Assembly: GCF_016863535.1 (NCBI RefSeq)
Contig: NZ_BOPB01000030.1
Span: 1-64,000, forward strand
Source: Micromonospora lutea
GTDB lineage: Bacteria; Actinomycetota; Actinomycetes; Mycobacteriales; Micromonosporaceae
DNA: 64,000 bases
Reading direction: 5' to 3'
Below the pieces are notes generated by a model. It had not been told where the DNA came from and did no database searches. It worked only from the letters and a program-made list of their open reading frames with translations. Positions within the stretch are counted from its first letter, which is position 1. The number at the start of each line of letters is the position of its first letter. A program made the translations under genes and the position numbers. Positions 17,626 through 28,724 of the stretch are shown one piece after another.

Positions 17626-18285
17626 GTGGGAGAGCAGCCACCTGACGGCGGCGTCGAGGTGTCGCCCGACGATATCGAGGCTCTCGACGCCCGCTGGGCG
17701 GCATGCTGGACACCGCATGAGGTCGCACGACGCCTGGCCGGGATCGCCCTGCCCTGGTACGTCGCGGCAGGCTGGGCCTTGGATCTGTTCCGCGGTACGC
17801 AGACCCGGACGCACCACGACATCGAGATCGGTGTGCCAGCGGGGCGGTTCGCGACGGTACGCGAGCGCTTTGCCGAGTTCGCCTTCGACGCGGTCGGTGC
17901 CGGGCGGATCTGGGAAGCGGCGTCGCCGGAGGTGCTCAGTGCCACGCGACAGACGTGGCTACGCGAACCGGCGACGGGACAGTACCTGCTTGATGTCATG
18001 CGTGAGCCGCACGACGGTGAGGTGTGGATCTGTCGGCGGGACCCGACGATCAGATTGCCCTATGCCGAGATCATCCGGCACAGCCCGGATCGGATTCCGT
18101 ACCTGATCCCCGAGATGGTTCTCCTCTTCAAGGCCAAGGACGTACGCCCCAAGGACCAGGCTGACTTCGATGGCGTCCTTCCGCTGCTGACCGGTGTCCA
18201 ACGCGAGACGCTGACCCGGCTGCTGAGGCGGGTGCATCCGGGTCATGCCTGGCTGACCGCCTTACGGATGGACGAGAACCGGTGA
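17626..18285 (+). CDS. Nucleotidyltransferase-fold protein (ANT-like)
   Basis: A 219-residue protein with a minimal nucleotidyltransferase signature: YVAAGWALDLFRGTQTRTHHDIEIGV, which aligns with the GGWAID..RxHxDID pattern of ANT(2'')-type aminoglycoside adenylyltransferases. The acidic pair here is D and E (H-D-I-E). The C-terminal half (VLLFKAKDVRPKDQADFDGVLPLL) is typical of the same group. It could transfer AMP to a small molecule or to a protein; aminoglycoside resistance is only one possibility. The assigned start is GTG at 17626; a GTG at residue 12 (VSPDD) is an alternative. It converges on the map gene 22 bases away. Confidence 0.72.
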   Translation: MGEQPPDGGVEVSPDDIEALDARWAACWTPHEVARRLAGIALPWYVAAGWALDLFRGTQTRTHHDIEIGVPAGRFATVRERFAEFAFDAVGAGRIWEAASPEVLSATRQTWLREPATGQYLLDVMREPHDGEVWICRRDPTIRLPYAEIIRHSPDRIPYLIPEMVLLFKAKDVRPKDQADFDGVLPLLTGVQRETLTRLLRRVHPGHAWLTALRMDENR

Positions 18286-18307
18286 GAGCGGGTCCGCCCG
18301 CAGAGCT

Positions 18308-19132
18308 TCACGAGGAGCCAGCGGCAGCGGATCTCTCGGTGGGGTCGGCCGAGGCGGTGCCGTGGCCGGGACGGCGGGTCAGCACCCGGGGGCCGGAAGC
18401 CGTGACGGCGACCGTGTGCTCGGAGTGGGCGGTGCGCGAACCGTCGGCGGACCGGATCGTCCAGCCGTCCTTGTCGTACTTGATTTTGTCCGTGGAGCGG
18501 CAGAGCCAGGGTTCGATGGCGATGGTGAGGCCAGGGTCGAGCTTCAGCCCGCGACGGGGGCGACCATTGTTGGCCACGTGCGGGGCCTCGTGCATGGTGC
18601 GGCCGATGCCGTGTCCGCCGAACTCGGAGTTGACCCGGTAGCCGTAGGAGTGCGCCACCTCGCCGATCGCGGCGGAGATGTCGCCGAGGCGTCCGCCGGG
18701 CTGGGCGGCGTTGATGGCGGCCTCCAACGCGACCTCGGTGGCCTCGATCAGTTTCAGGTCGGCCGGGTCGGGGGTGCCGACAATGACGGAGAGTGCGGAG
18801 TCGGCGACCCAGCCGTCGATGCCGACCGCCATGTCGATGCTGAGCAGGTCGCCGTCGCGCAGGACATAGTCGTGCGGAAGGCCGTGCAGCACCGCGTCGT
18901 TGACCGACAGGCACAGCACGTTGCGGAACGGCCCGCGACCGAACGAGGGGGCGTAGTCCCAGTAGCAGGACTCGGCGCCGCGTTCGGAGATCCGGCGGCG
19001 CGCGTGATGCTCCAGGTCCATCAGGTTGACGCCGACCGCGGCGACACCGCGCAACTCGGCGAGTAGTTCGCCCACGAACTGGCCGGTCACCGCCATCTGG
19101 TCGATTTCCTCGGCCGACTTGAGCTCGATCAC
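18308..19132 (-). CDS. map: Methionine aminopeptidase, type I
   Basis: A 274-residue type I methionyl aminopeptidase that removes the N-terminal Met from new proteins. The metal ligands fall in LLSIDMAVGIDGWVADSALS (two Asp), FGGHGIGRTMHEAP (His), AIEPWL (Glu) and SEHTVAV (Glu), in the proper order. GTG at 19132 has GAGGGGG 6 bases upstream. The C-terminus has about 25 extra residues rich in Ala/Ser. It is not next to secY/adk/infA, so it is probably an additional copy rather than the primary one. It diverges from the XRE gene. Confidence 0.93.
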   Translation of the reverse strand: MIELKSAEEIDQMAVTGQFVGELLAELRGVAAVGVNLMDLEHHARRRISERGAESCYWDYAPSFGRGPFRNVLCLSVNDAVLHGLPHDYVLRDGDLLSIDMAVGIDGWVADSALSVIVGTPDPADLKLIEATEVALEAAINAAQPGGRLGDISAAIGEVAHSYGYRVNSEFGGHGIGRTMHEAPHVANNGRPRRGLKLDPGLTIAIEPWLCRSTDKIKYDKDGWTIRSADGSRTAHSEHTVAVTASGPRVLTRRPGHGTASADPTERSAAAGSS

Positions 19133-19154
19133 GGAAGCCCCCTCACTCCTTGCC

Positions 19155-19168
19155 GGTATTTTTATACC
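19155..19168. promoter_or_regulatory. Palindrome in the map / xre divergent promoter
   Basis: The AT-rich palindrome GGTATTTTTATACC lies between the divergent map and XRE genes. Read leftward it contains TATAAA, a plausible -10 for map. As an inverted repeat next to a small XRE regulator gene it could be that regulator's operator. Rightward, TATCCT at 19197-19202 sits 6 bases before the XRE ATG, which suggests a leaderless transcript. Confidence 0.4.
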
Positions 19169-19208
19169 ATGCCGTGTCGGGGCTGCTTGAGAGGGCTATC
19201 CTGCTGGC

Positions 19209-19475
19209 ATGGTTCGCCAACCGCTCACCGCCGCACAGATCGCCGCGGGTCGGCGACTCGGAGCCGCCCTGCGGGCCGCCCGGGCCGACCGCAGCCTCGT
19301 CGACGTGGCCCTGGCGGCCGGCATCTCTCCCGAGACGCTGCGCAAGATCGAGGCGGGCCGCCTACCCGCACCGGCGTTCGGCACCGTGGTCGGCCTCAGT
19401 GCGGCCCTGGACGTCTCCCTCGCCGAGCTTGCCGAGGTCTGGCGGGCCGACCTGCCCGTCCGTCAGGCGTCATAG
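19209..19475 (+). CDS. Small XRE-family transcriptional regulator
   Basis: An 88-residue single-domain helix-turn-helix protein. The HTH runs LGAALRAARADRSLVDVALAAGISPETLRKIEAGRLPAPAFGTVVGLSAAL, with the recognition helix around SPETLRKIEAG. There is no effector domain. It has no ribosome-binding site and a -10-like TATCCT just upstream of ATG, suggesting leaderless expression. It is divergent from map and probably regulates itself and perhaps map. Confidence 0.85.
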   Translation: MVRQPLTAAQIAAGRRLGAALRAARADRSLVDVALAAGISPETLRKIEAGRLPAPAFGTVVGLSAALDVSLAELAEVWRADLPVRQAS

Positions 19476-19642
19476 GGCCGGAAGCCCTCGGTCGTCGAGG
19501 TCGCCGACGCGTTCCGCGATGCCTGTCAGGGCTGAGGCTGACCGGCGGGCGTACGCGACCAGGGGTGGACCACTTAGGATGGTCCGGGCGTCGGCCAAGC
19601 GGTTCGGCCGACCGTGATCCGGTGTGGACGAGGAGACGAACT

Positions 19643-20470
19643 GTGGCGAGTCAAGAGGCGGCACCGTCCGGGATCGACATGAGCGTGCCGAGTGTCGCCC
19701 GGGTGTACGACTTCATGCTCGGTGGTAAGGACAACTTCGCGGTGGACCGCGCCGTCGCCGAGCACGCGCTCCGCATCACCCCAGACGGTCCGGAGGCGGC
19801 CCAGGCGAACCGGGCCTTCCTGCGTCGGGTGGTTCGGTTCCTCGCTGCGGATCAGGGCATCGACCAGTTCCTCGACCTCGGGTCGGGCCTGCCCACTCAG
19901 GGCAATGTGCACCAGGTGGCCACCCAGCACAACGCGCAGTCGCGGGTGGTCTACGTCGACAACGACCCGATCGTGCTGGCGCACGGGCGGGCACTGTTGG
20001 CCGACGCGGGGACCACGACGGTGTTGCAGGCCGACATCCGGTCGCCGGAGGCCATCCTGGACCATCCGGAGACGCGCCGCTTCCTGGACTTCAGCCGCCC
20101 GGTCGGGCTGCTGCTCTTCGGGATTCTGCACCACCTGCGGGACGACGAGGACCCGAAGTCGGTGGCGAGGAGACTGATCGATGCCCTGCCATCGGGCAGC
20201 TACGTCGCGATCTCCCACTTCCGCGATCCCGGCGAGCGGGATCCGGAGGCCTCCCGCAAGGCGCGCGAGGTCGAGCGCATCTTCAACGAATCACTCGGCA
20301 CCGGCCGTTGGCGTACCGATGAGGAGATTCTCTCCTACGTCGAAGGCCTGGAGGTGCTGGAGCCGGGTCTGGTCCCGTTTGCCGAGTGGCGACCTGAGCC
20401 GGGCGAGACCGCGCCGAGCCAGAGCGACACGTACCACACCTTCGTCGGGCTCGTCGCGTACAAGCCCTGA
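19643..20470 (+). CDS. DUF574-family SAM-dependent methyltransferase
   Basis: A 275-residue protein of the actinomycete-expanded DUF574 (Methyltransf_19) family. Hallmarks are VPSVARVYDFMLGGKDNFAVDR at residues 15-36, the SAM-binding FLDLGSGLPT, VVYVDNDPIVLAHGRALL and LLLFGILHHL. GTG at 19643 has AGGAGA 6 bases upstream. Actinomycete genomes hold dozens of copies; they are methyltransferase folds of largely unknown substrate. Nothing in the context narrows the role. Confidence 0.9.
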   Translation: MASQEAAPSGIDMSVPSVARVYDFMLGGKDNFAVDRAVAEHALRITPDGPEAAQANRAFLRRVVRFLAADQGIDQFLDLGSGLPTQGNVHQVATQHNAQSRVVYVDNDPIVLAHGRALLADAGTTTVLQADIRSPEAILDHPETRRFLDFSRPVGLLLFGILHHLRDDEDPKSVARRLIDALPSGSYVAISHFRDPGERDPEASRKAREVERIFNESLGTGRWRTDEEILSYVEGLEVLEPGLVPFAEWRPEPGETAPSQSDTYHTFVGLVAYKP

Positions 20471-20709
20471 GGCCGGCCTCCCTCCCGGTCCCGACTCCGG
20501 CCCGGCTGTCCTGACCTGGCCCGGCGGCACACGGCCGCACGACATGTGACGGTCGTGTGACATCGCAGATCGACGTCCACCAACTGGTCGACCAGGGGTT
20601 TTCCCGCCTCCGGCCCGGGGTAGCGCGTAGTCGACCAGGGCGGTGACCGGACACGATCCGCCCACGGACACCCGGTGGGGTGTGTGACCGGATCGGGAGG
20701 GTGTGGCTC

Positions 20710-22425
20710 GTGCGATGTCTGCAACGGCGTTACCGGCTCGACGAACCGGTCGGCCGGGGCGGCATGGCGACCGTCTGGCGCGGCTACGACCTGCGGCTGC
20801 AGCGTACCGTCGCGGTGAAGCTGCTGTCGGCTCCGCTGTTGAGCGACCCTGCGGCCCGCGACCGCATCCGCCGGGAGGCGCTGGCCGCCGCGCGGCTGGA
20901 CCACCCCGGTGTGGCCCGGGTGTACGACTACGGCGAACAGTGGCATCTGACCCGGACTCCGACCCCGTTCCTGGTGATGGAGTTCGTCACCGGATCGACG
21001 TTGGCCGCCCACCTGCGTGCCGCCGGCCCCCTGCCCCCGGGTGAGGTGCTGCGGATCGGTCGGCAGGTGGCGGCGGCGCTCGCCGCCGCGCATGAGCAGG
21101 GCATCGTGCACCGGGACGTCAAGCCCGGCAACATCATGCTCACCCCCGGCGGGGTGAAGGTGGTCGACTTCGGTATCGCCGTCGGTGCGGGCGACGATCC
21201 AGCGGAACTGGACGGGCAGCTCTGGGGTACCCCGAACTACCTGCCGCCCGAGTTGGTCGTCACCGGCGAGGCGGTGCCGGCGGGCGACGTGTTCGCGCTC
21301 GGCGTCGTCCTCATCGAGTGCCTCACCGGTCAGGACCCGCAACGGGCTCCGCACGAACCGGTGTCCGCTCCCGCCGTCGAGGGTTTGTCTGCGCACCACG
21401 CGCACCTGATCGATCGTTGTGTGGCGACCGACCCGGACCAGCGTCCGAGCGCGGGTGAACTCGCGGAGGCGCTGTCCGGGCCGACCACGGCCGTGCGGCC
21501 GGCATCCGGTGCCGAGGTCACCCGGCTCGTCGTACCCACCCGGGCGGTTTCGGGCCCGACCAGGCCGGTCGGTCGACGTGGCCGGCGGTCCACGGTCGTC
21601 GGACGGCGTCGCGGGCTGGTGCTCGCCGCGCCCGCGGCGGCGGTGGTCGCGCTGGCCGGGATCCTGCCGGGGCTGGTCGCCGCCGACGAAGGCTCGGCCG
21701 ATCCGCCGGTCTCCGAGGCCGGCTGCACGGTGGGATACCGGGCGCAGCAGGCGGCGGATGGTCACTTCACCGCACAGATCAGCGTGACCGGGAGCGGGCA
21801 ACCGGCGGCCGGTCGACGGGCACTGACCTTCACCCTGCCGGCCAGCCAACACCTACTCGACGTGCGGGGCGCGACCTGGTCGCACGACGATCAGCGGGTG
21901 ACGCTGCGCCTGGCCGAGCCCTCGGAACCGGGTGCGGGGGTGACGGCGACCCTGCATGGCCGCGTCGAGGCTGGCGGGCATGAGACACCGGACCGGTTCA
22001 GTCTGGCGGGTGTCGCCTGCCAACATGCCGACACGCACGTACGGACGTCGGTCCTGGCCTCCGCGTCCGCCGAGCCGGCACCGTCGACGAAGGGATCGTC
22101 CGGGCAGGCGGGCGGGTCGGATGCGGACCGCTCGACGTCCACCGGTGTCGGGAGCGGGTCGAGCCGACCGGCCGCCCCCCGCCCGACCGGAGCACCGTCA
22201 GCGCCGTCGAGCCCCTCGACGCCGGCTCCGTCCGGTCCGCCGGTCGCCGCCGACCCCTCGGCGACGCCGATCCCGTCGGTGTCGGCCAGCCCGTCGGTGC
22301 CGCCCAGCCCGTCGAAGACGTCGGACCCACCTGCGCCGTCGCCCTCGTCGCCACCGACGACCGAGCGACCGGACCCGGCAGATCCCACCCCGTCACGGAC
22401 GTCTCCCACCGCGCCGGTGACCTGA
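20710..22425 (+). CDS. Receptor-type Ser/Thr kinase with a CBM2-like outer domain
   Basis: A 571-residue Hanks-type kinase. The catalytic domain spans residues 1-260 with K37 (VAVKLL), D136 (HRDVKPGN) and D153 of DFG. A basic juxtamembrane stretch leads to one membrane segment at about 303-325. The outer part, 339-437, is bounded by two cysteines and follows the pattern of family 2 cellulose-binding modules (C-x-V-x-Y, FTAQISVTGSG, LTFTLPASQ, GATWSHDDQRVTL, DRFSLAGVAC), but most surface tryptophans are absent. A Pro/Ser/Thr-rich tail of about 130 residues ends the protein. There are no PASTA repeats. I chose GTG at 20710 because GGGAGG precedes it by 8 bases. It may sense a wall or plant glycan. 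Confidence 0.88.
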   Translation: MRCLQRRYRLDEPVGRGGMATVWRGYDLRLQRTVAVKLLSAPLLSDPAARDRIRREALAAARLDHPGVARVYDYGEQWHLTRTPTPFLVMEFVTGSTLAAHLRAAGPLPPGEVLRIGRQVAAALAAAHEQGIVHRDVKPGNIMLTPGGVKVVDFGIAVGAGDDPAELDGQLWGTPNYLPPELVVTGEAVPAGDVFALGVVLIECLTGQDPQRAPHEPVSAPAVEGLSAHHAHLIDRCVATDPDQRPSAGELAEALSGPTTAVRPASGAEVTRLVVPTRAVSGPTRPVGRRGRRSTVVGRRRGLVLAAPAAAVVALAGILPGLVAADEGSADPPVSEAGCTVGYRAQQAADGHFTAQISVTGSGQPAAGRRALTFTLPASQHLLDVRGATWSHDDQRVTLRLAEPSEPGAGVTATLHGRVEAGGHETPDRFSLAGVACQHADTHVRTSVLASASAEPAPSTKGSSGQAGGSDADRSTSTGVGSGSSRPAAPRPTGAPSAPSSPSTPAPSGPPVAADPSATPIPSVSASPSVPPSPSKTSDPPAPSPSSPPTTERPDPADPTPSRTSPTAPVT

Positions 22426-22478
22426 ACCACGTCGGTGCACAACGGGGGACACGGGCCCCGTACGACGCGGTTGAAAAC

Positions 22479-22506
22479 TTGATTCACTCCAGAAGAGTGA
22501 TAGGTT
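22479..22506 (+). promoter_or_regulatory. furA promoter and FurA/CatR operator
   Basis: TTGATT (22479-22484) and TAGGTT (22501-22506) are spaced by 16 bases, and the space holds the inverted repeat TCACTC-cagaa-GAGTGA (22484-22500). This arrangement and sequence closely match the known operators of mycobacterial furA and Streptomyces catR. The -10 ends 7 bases before the ATG, so the transcript is probably leaderless. FurA would repress furA-katG here and release on peroxide. Confidence 0.75.
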
Positions 22507-22513
22507 CGTCGGC

Positions 22514-22967
22514 ATGACGGCGGACTTCGAGGCGCAGCTACGGGCGGTCTCGTTGCGCGTGACCCGACCCCGGTTGGCGGTGCTCGCGGCGCTACGCGAC
22601 CACCCACACGTCGACACCGACACGGTGATCCGACTGGTCCGCGCCGATCATCCCACCGTGTCCCACCAGGCGATCTACGATGTGCTTCGGGCGCTCACCG
22701 ACGCCGGTCTGGTGCGGCGCATCCAGCCCACCGGAGCGATCGCCCGCTACGAGTCCCGGGTGGGGGACAACCACCACCATGTCGTGTGCCGCTCCTGCGG
22801 CATGATCGCCGACGTGGACTGCGCCGTCGGCTCCGCCCCCTGCCTCACCGCCTCCGACGACCACGGGTTCGTGCTCGACGAGGCGGAGGTCGTCTACTGG
22901 GGCACCTGCCCCGGCTGCGCGACCGAACGCACCACCAGTGATCCGCAAGGTCGGAAGGAAGCACACA

Positions 22968-22975
<8 letters not shown>
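22514..22975 (+). CDS. furA: Fur-family peroxide-sensing repressor
   Basis: A 153-residue Fur-family regulator of the FurA/CatR peroxide-response group. The winged helix lies in residues 10-85 (HPTVSHQAIYDVLRALTDAGLVRRI), the metal site includes DNHHHVVCRSCG, and structural-zinc CxxC pairs occur at CRSC and CPGC. It lies just upstream of, and overlaps by 8 bases with, the catalase-peroxidase gene, the classical actinobacterial pairing. Expected role: metal-bound repressor of its own operon that is inactivated by hydrogen peroxide. Confidence 0.93.
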
Positions 22976-25244
<2,269 letters not shown>

Positions 25245-25257
25245 TCCCGACCCAGCG

Positions 25258-25303
25258 GGGACGAGCCCCGGGCGATCACCGACGATCGCCCGGGGCTCGT
25301 CCC
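25258..25303 (+). terminator. Very strong katG terminator hairpin
   Basis: Perfect 20-bp arms at 25258-25277 and 25284-25303, starting GGGACGAGCCCC, with a 6-base loop ACCGAC. It begins 13 bases after the katG stop and also faces the leftward copper operon, so it probably works in both directions. Confidence 0.85.
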
Positions 25304-25374
25304 ACGTACGCCCCGCAACACCTCGGGGCGTCGTGCCCGATCGTCTCGGGACACCGTGCGCCGCTACCGGTGGA

Positions 25375-25998
25375 TCACTGCCGTCGGACGGAGACGAACC
25401 CGGCCACGGCCGCAGCGGCGACGAAGACGATGAGCACGGCCGACGCCTGGCGCAGGGTGGCACCCCCACCCTGCGCCCGGTCCGGGTCGCCGGCAGCCGC
25501 AACGGGCGACCCGGCGCTCGGCTCGGGCTGTGCGGCGAGGACGGCGTTGGTGGCGATCAGCCGTGGCGCGGGGCGCTCGCTGTCGGCCGTGATGTCGATC
25601 CAGTCGTACGCGCCACCGTCGGCGCAGCGCTGCAGCACCGGAAAGTGGAGTGTGTCGCCGGCCCGAGCCACGATCCGGGCGGTCACCCCCACCTCGGCGG
25701 TTTCCTGACCGGGCCCGGTGAACGTGATGCGGTCACCGGCGATCGTGGCGGCCCAGCCGTCCGGCGGCACGGTGTCGGTCGCGCTCACCCCGCCCGGGAG
25801 AGCGACGATCAGTTCCGTGGTGGGGGAGCCGTCGCAGCTGTGGTCGAAGCTGAACGTCACAGTGGTCGTACCGTCTCCGTTCGGCCGGGCCCCGGCGACC
25901 TCGACGTGGGCGGCAGCGGGTACGGCACCCAACGCCAGATACCCGATCGAGGCGGCCGTCGCGACGCCCACCGTCCTGACCCATCGTCGTGGGTTCAT
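25375..25998 (-). CDS. YcnI-like (DUF1775) exported membrane-anchored protein
   Basis: A 207-residue exported protein with a Tat/Sec-like signal (MNPRRWVRTVGVATAASIG..), mature start at AHVEVAGARP, one DUF1775/YcnI-like beta domain, and a C-terminal membrane helix (ASAVLIVFVAAAAVAGFVSV) with a short basic tail. The mature N-terminal His after AA is the copper-binding position in YcnI. ATG at 25998 overlaps the CopCD stop (ATGA). It is the more divergent of the two YcnI-like proteins flanking CopCD. It probably binds copper at the outer membrane face and hands it to the transporter. Confidence 0.82.
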   Translation of the reverse strand: MNPRRWVRTVGVATAASIGYLALGAVPAAAHVEVAGARPNGDGTTTVTFSFDHSCDGSPTTELIVALPGGVSATDTVPPDGWAATIAGDRITFTGPGQETAEVGVTARIVARAGDTLHFPVLQRCADGGAYDWIDITADSERPAPRLIATNAVLAAQPEPSAGSPVAAAGDPDRAQGGGATLRQASAVLIVFVAAAAVAGFVSVRRQ

Positions 25999-27704
25999 CG
26001 CACCTCCACCGTGAACCGCGCGGTCGGACTGTCGTACTTGGAGGTCCGCACGTTCGCCTGCACCACCCAGGCACCGGCGAGGGGCAGGTCGACGACGGCT
26101 TCGTAGCGGCCCGGTCCGGTAGGCGCCAACGACCGTTCCAGCGGGCCGATGTCCATCGCCGGCAGCAGAATCGTCAGCTTCGGATCTGCCACCGGAACCA
26201 CGGGCTGACCAGCGGCGTCGACGAGTTCCAGCTCCATCGAGTTCACTCCTACCTCTCCGGGGGTGAACCGGGCGACCGCGCGACCCGGCCCCAGCGGCGC
26301 CTCCACCACGATCGGACCGCCCCCGGCGTCCGCCGTCGGCCGGGGTGCTGCCTCCCGGACGACCGGGCTCTGCGTGACCAGGAACCCGGTGGCGACGACG
26401 ACACCGACCAGCAACGCGGCCTCCACCCGGACGGTGCGACGCAGCAGCCGCCACGCCTGCGCGGAGTTGTCGTCACGATCGGCGGTGCGGACGCGGGGCA
26501 CGAGGCGGAACCGGTTGTGGGCGGCGACGACGAGAACCACCAGGGTCAGCCCGACCTTCGTGAGTAGAGCCACCCCGTACGAGGTGGCCCAGAGCGCCTC
26601 CCAGGACCGCAGGATGCGCCAGGCGAGCAGCAGCCCGGCGGCGGCGAGCAGACCGACGAGGACGGCGGCGGTACGGGAGAACGCGGACACCGTCCGGGCG
26701 GCAGCATCGGCACCCAGATCGGCAGATCGGCTCAGCGCCCAGGGCAGCGCCACCAACCCACCCAGCCACACCCCGGCGGTGGTGACGTGTAGGACGTCGG
26801 CGGGGACGACCAGCCAGGCCGGACCGTACGTCCGGGTGTGCCCGACCAGAGCGACCGCCCCCCAGGCCAGGGCGATACCGGCGAACGCCAGGGCGGACAG
26901 CGCGGCGCGGCGGGCCGACCGGCCACCGACGGCGGACCAGCAGGCCCACAGCCCGGCGCTCAGCCCGAGCACGACCAGCACCGAACTCAGCGCCTCCTCC
27001 GACCGTAGACCGGTCAGCCACTGTGCCCCGTCGATCAGACCGGTCAGCCCGCGACCGTCCTGCCAGGCCGGGACGGCAGGCACCAACACCAGCCGCGCCA
27101 GCACGGTCAGGCCCGCCGACCAGCCGGCGAGCCGCAACAGCCGACGCCGCAGGACCGGCGCCTCGGCGCGTAGCAGGACGAGCAGGAAGACCAGCAGGCC
27201 CGCACTGACCAGCAGACCCAGATAGGCCACCGCCTCGGCCGCCTGGCGCAGGAGGTTCAGCGCGCTGCTCGGGCGGCTCTCCGGCACCACCACGGCCGCG
27301 CTGCTCGGCGTACCGACGACGAAACTGAACCCGCCGGAGATCGGATGGCTGTCGGCCGAGACCACCCGGAACGCCACGATGTAGGTGCCGTCGACAAGGT
27401 CCGGTGGGACGGTCAGGACCACTGTGGTGTCCACTGACCGGCTGTCGGTGGAGAGCTCCGCACCGGCCGCGTCGAGCAGCCGGACCCCGTCCGGGCGTAC
27501 CATCACCGGCTCGTTGAAGGTCAACGTGACCTCGGACGGGGCGCTCGCCAGCACGGCTCCGTCGACCGGGTCGCTGCCCAACAGCACCGCGTGGGCGGCT
27601 GCCGGTGCCGCCGGGACGACGGCGGCCAGCAGACCGAACAGGGTGGCGAGCGCGGCGGCGCCGAGCCGCCGCGCCCACCCACCCGGGGCCACCCGCGCTG
27701 TCAC
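25995..27704 (-). CDS. CopC-CopD fusion copper transport protein (YcnJ-like)
   Basis: About 569 residues. After a signal peptide the CopC domain starts at AHAVLLGSDPVDGAV, with the second copper site at SADSHPISG. A CopD membrane domain follows with about eight helices, and a C-terminal outer beta domain (from about residue 450) resembles YtkA-like copper-binding domains. This order matches Bacillus YcnJ, a copper importer. The start is not certain: GTG at 27704 is used here, with GTG at 27725 and 27692 as alternatives. It is followed by an overlapping YcnI-like gene and preceded by another, so the three form one copper-handling operon. Confidence 0.88.
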   Translation of the reverse strand: MTARVAPGGWARRLGAAALATLFGLLAAVVPAAPAAAHAVLLGSDPVDGAVLASAPSEVTLTFNEPVMVRPDGVRLLDAAGAELSTDSRSVDTTVVLTVPPDLVDGTYIVAFRVVSADSHPISGGFSFVVGTPSSAAVVVPESRPSSALNLLRQAAEAVAYLGLLVSAGLLVFLLVLLRAEAPVLRRRLLRLAGWSAGLTVLARLVLVPAVPAWQDGRGLTGLIDGAQWLTGLRSEEALSSVLVVLGLSAGLWACWSAVGGRSARRAALSALAFAGIALAWGAVALVGHTRTYGPAWLVVPADVLHVTTAGVWLGGLVALPWALSRSADLGADAAARTVSAFSRTAAVLVGLLAAAGLLLAWRILRSWEALWATSYGVALLTKVGLTLVVLVVAAHNRFRLVPRVRTADRDDNSAQAWRLLRRTVRVEAALLVGVVVATGFLVTQSPVVREAAPRPTADAGGGPIVVEAPLGPGRAVARFTPGEVGVNSMELELVDAAGQPVVPVADPKLTILLPAMDIGPLERSLAPTGPGRYEAVVDLPLAGAWVVQANVRTSKYDSPTARFTVEVR

Positions 27705-27744
27705 CCGAGGACCGCGCGATCTCACCCGCAAGACCGCCCGCCCG

Positions 27745-28452
27745 TCAGGCGGCCCTGCGGGTACGCAGCAGCGCCAACCCGCCGGCCACCAGGCCCAGCG
27801 CACCGAGCACCAGTGCGATCCAACTGAGCACACCGGTGCCGCCAGTGGACTCCTCGGTGGTTTGGGACACCGGCTGGACGGATGCCTCGGCATTGTCAGC
27901 GTCGGCCTTCGCGGTCAGCACGAAACTCGGTGCGGGGTACTGCAGTTCGTCGGGGTTCTGGCCGGCGGCGGGCATCTCCACCCACGGCGTCTCGCCCTGC
28001 TCGCAGGTCTGCACCGCCGGGAAGGCCAGCGTCTCGCCGACCGTGTCCGGCAGTTTCAACGACAGTTCGAACGTGTCCCGCAGGTCGGCCGGCAGCGGTG
28101 TCTTCGCGGTGTAGACCACTTCGGTGACCCGCTGCGTGACCTCGTTGCCGTGGCTGTCCTTGATGGGCGGGTTCAGCTCCGCCATCACCTTCTGCACGGC
28201 CCAGTTCGAGTTCACCGTCGGCGTGACCGAGACGATCTGCTCCGGGATCCTGATGGACACCTTCGTCGTGGCCGAGGTGTCGCAACCGTGCGGCACACCG
28301 AACGTCAGCACGGTGTAGGCACCCGCCGTGGTGACCGACGGGCTGACCGTGACATGCGCGGCGGCCGGCGTCGCGGTGAGCGCCACGGCTGCGGCGGTGA
28401 AGAGCCCGAGGGCACCGAGCTGCGCGACCCGGCGACGTTCGAGAAGCATCAT
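27745..28452 (-). CDS. YcnI-family copper-binding protein (DUF1775)
   Basis: A 235-residue membrane-anchored exported protein: a signal peptide, mature start AHVTVSPSVTTAGAYTVLTFGVPHGC, the full DUF1775 domain (..TTKVSIRIPEQI.., ..CEQGETPWVEMP..) and a C-terminal helix (GVLSWIALVLGALGLVAGGLALL) before RTRRAA. In characterised YcnI the mature N-terminal His and a conserved Trp bind Cu(II); both positions appear here. Two adjacent ATGs occur; the one at 28452 has GGAAAGG 7 bases upstream. First gene of the copper operon. Confidence 0.87.
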   Translation of the reverse strand: MMLLERRRVAQLGALGLFTAAAVALTATPAAAHVTVSPSVTTAGAYTVLTFGVPHGCDTSATTKVSIRIPEQIVSVTPTVNSNWAVQKVMAELNPPIKDSHGNEVTQRVTEVVYTAKTPLPADLRDTFELSLKLPDTVGETLAFPAVQTCEQGETPWVEMPAAGQNPDELQYPAPSFVLTAKADADNAEASVQPVSQTTEESTGGTGVLSWIALVLGALGLVAGGLALLRTRRAA

Positions 28453-28628
28453 TGGACAACCTTTCCGGAGGGCGGCCCGCGATCTGCGCGGCATGTCACA
28501 GTTACGTGGTCGGCTGCCGGCCCTGGTGAGTTCCCGGCCGTCCCGCATCCCTCGATGTGGACCAGGCTCGTGGCGGCCGGGGCTCGACGGGTCGGGGTCA
28601 GTGCGCCTCGTCCGCCCTGGACATGCAG

Positions 28629-28664
28629 GTGGCGGCCACCGCGACAGTGCGCGGTGGCCGCCAC
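28629..28664 (-). terminator. 15-bp hairpin after the xylanase gene
   Basis: Perfect arms GTGGCGGCCACCGCG (28629-28643) and its reverse complement (28650-28664), loop ACAGTG. It lies 61 bases past the xylanase stop and upstream of the copper operon. Confidence 0.75.
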
Positions 28665-28724
28665 TTGACCTACCTCACCGGCCCGCTCGTCGACCCGAAT
28701 CAGCCGACGTGCTCCTGCCGGTTG

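Noticed and set aside
17626..18285. Calling the nucleotidyltransferase an aminoglycoside-resistance enzyme.
   Set aside because: Only the core fold motif is shared; substrate residues cannot be matched, so a specific resistance name is not supported.
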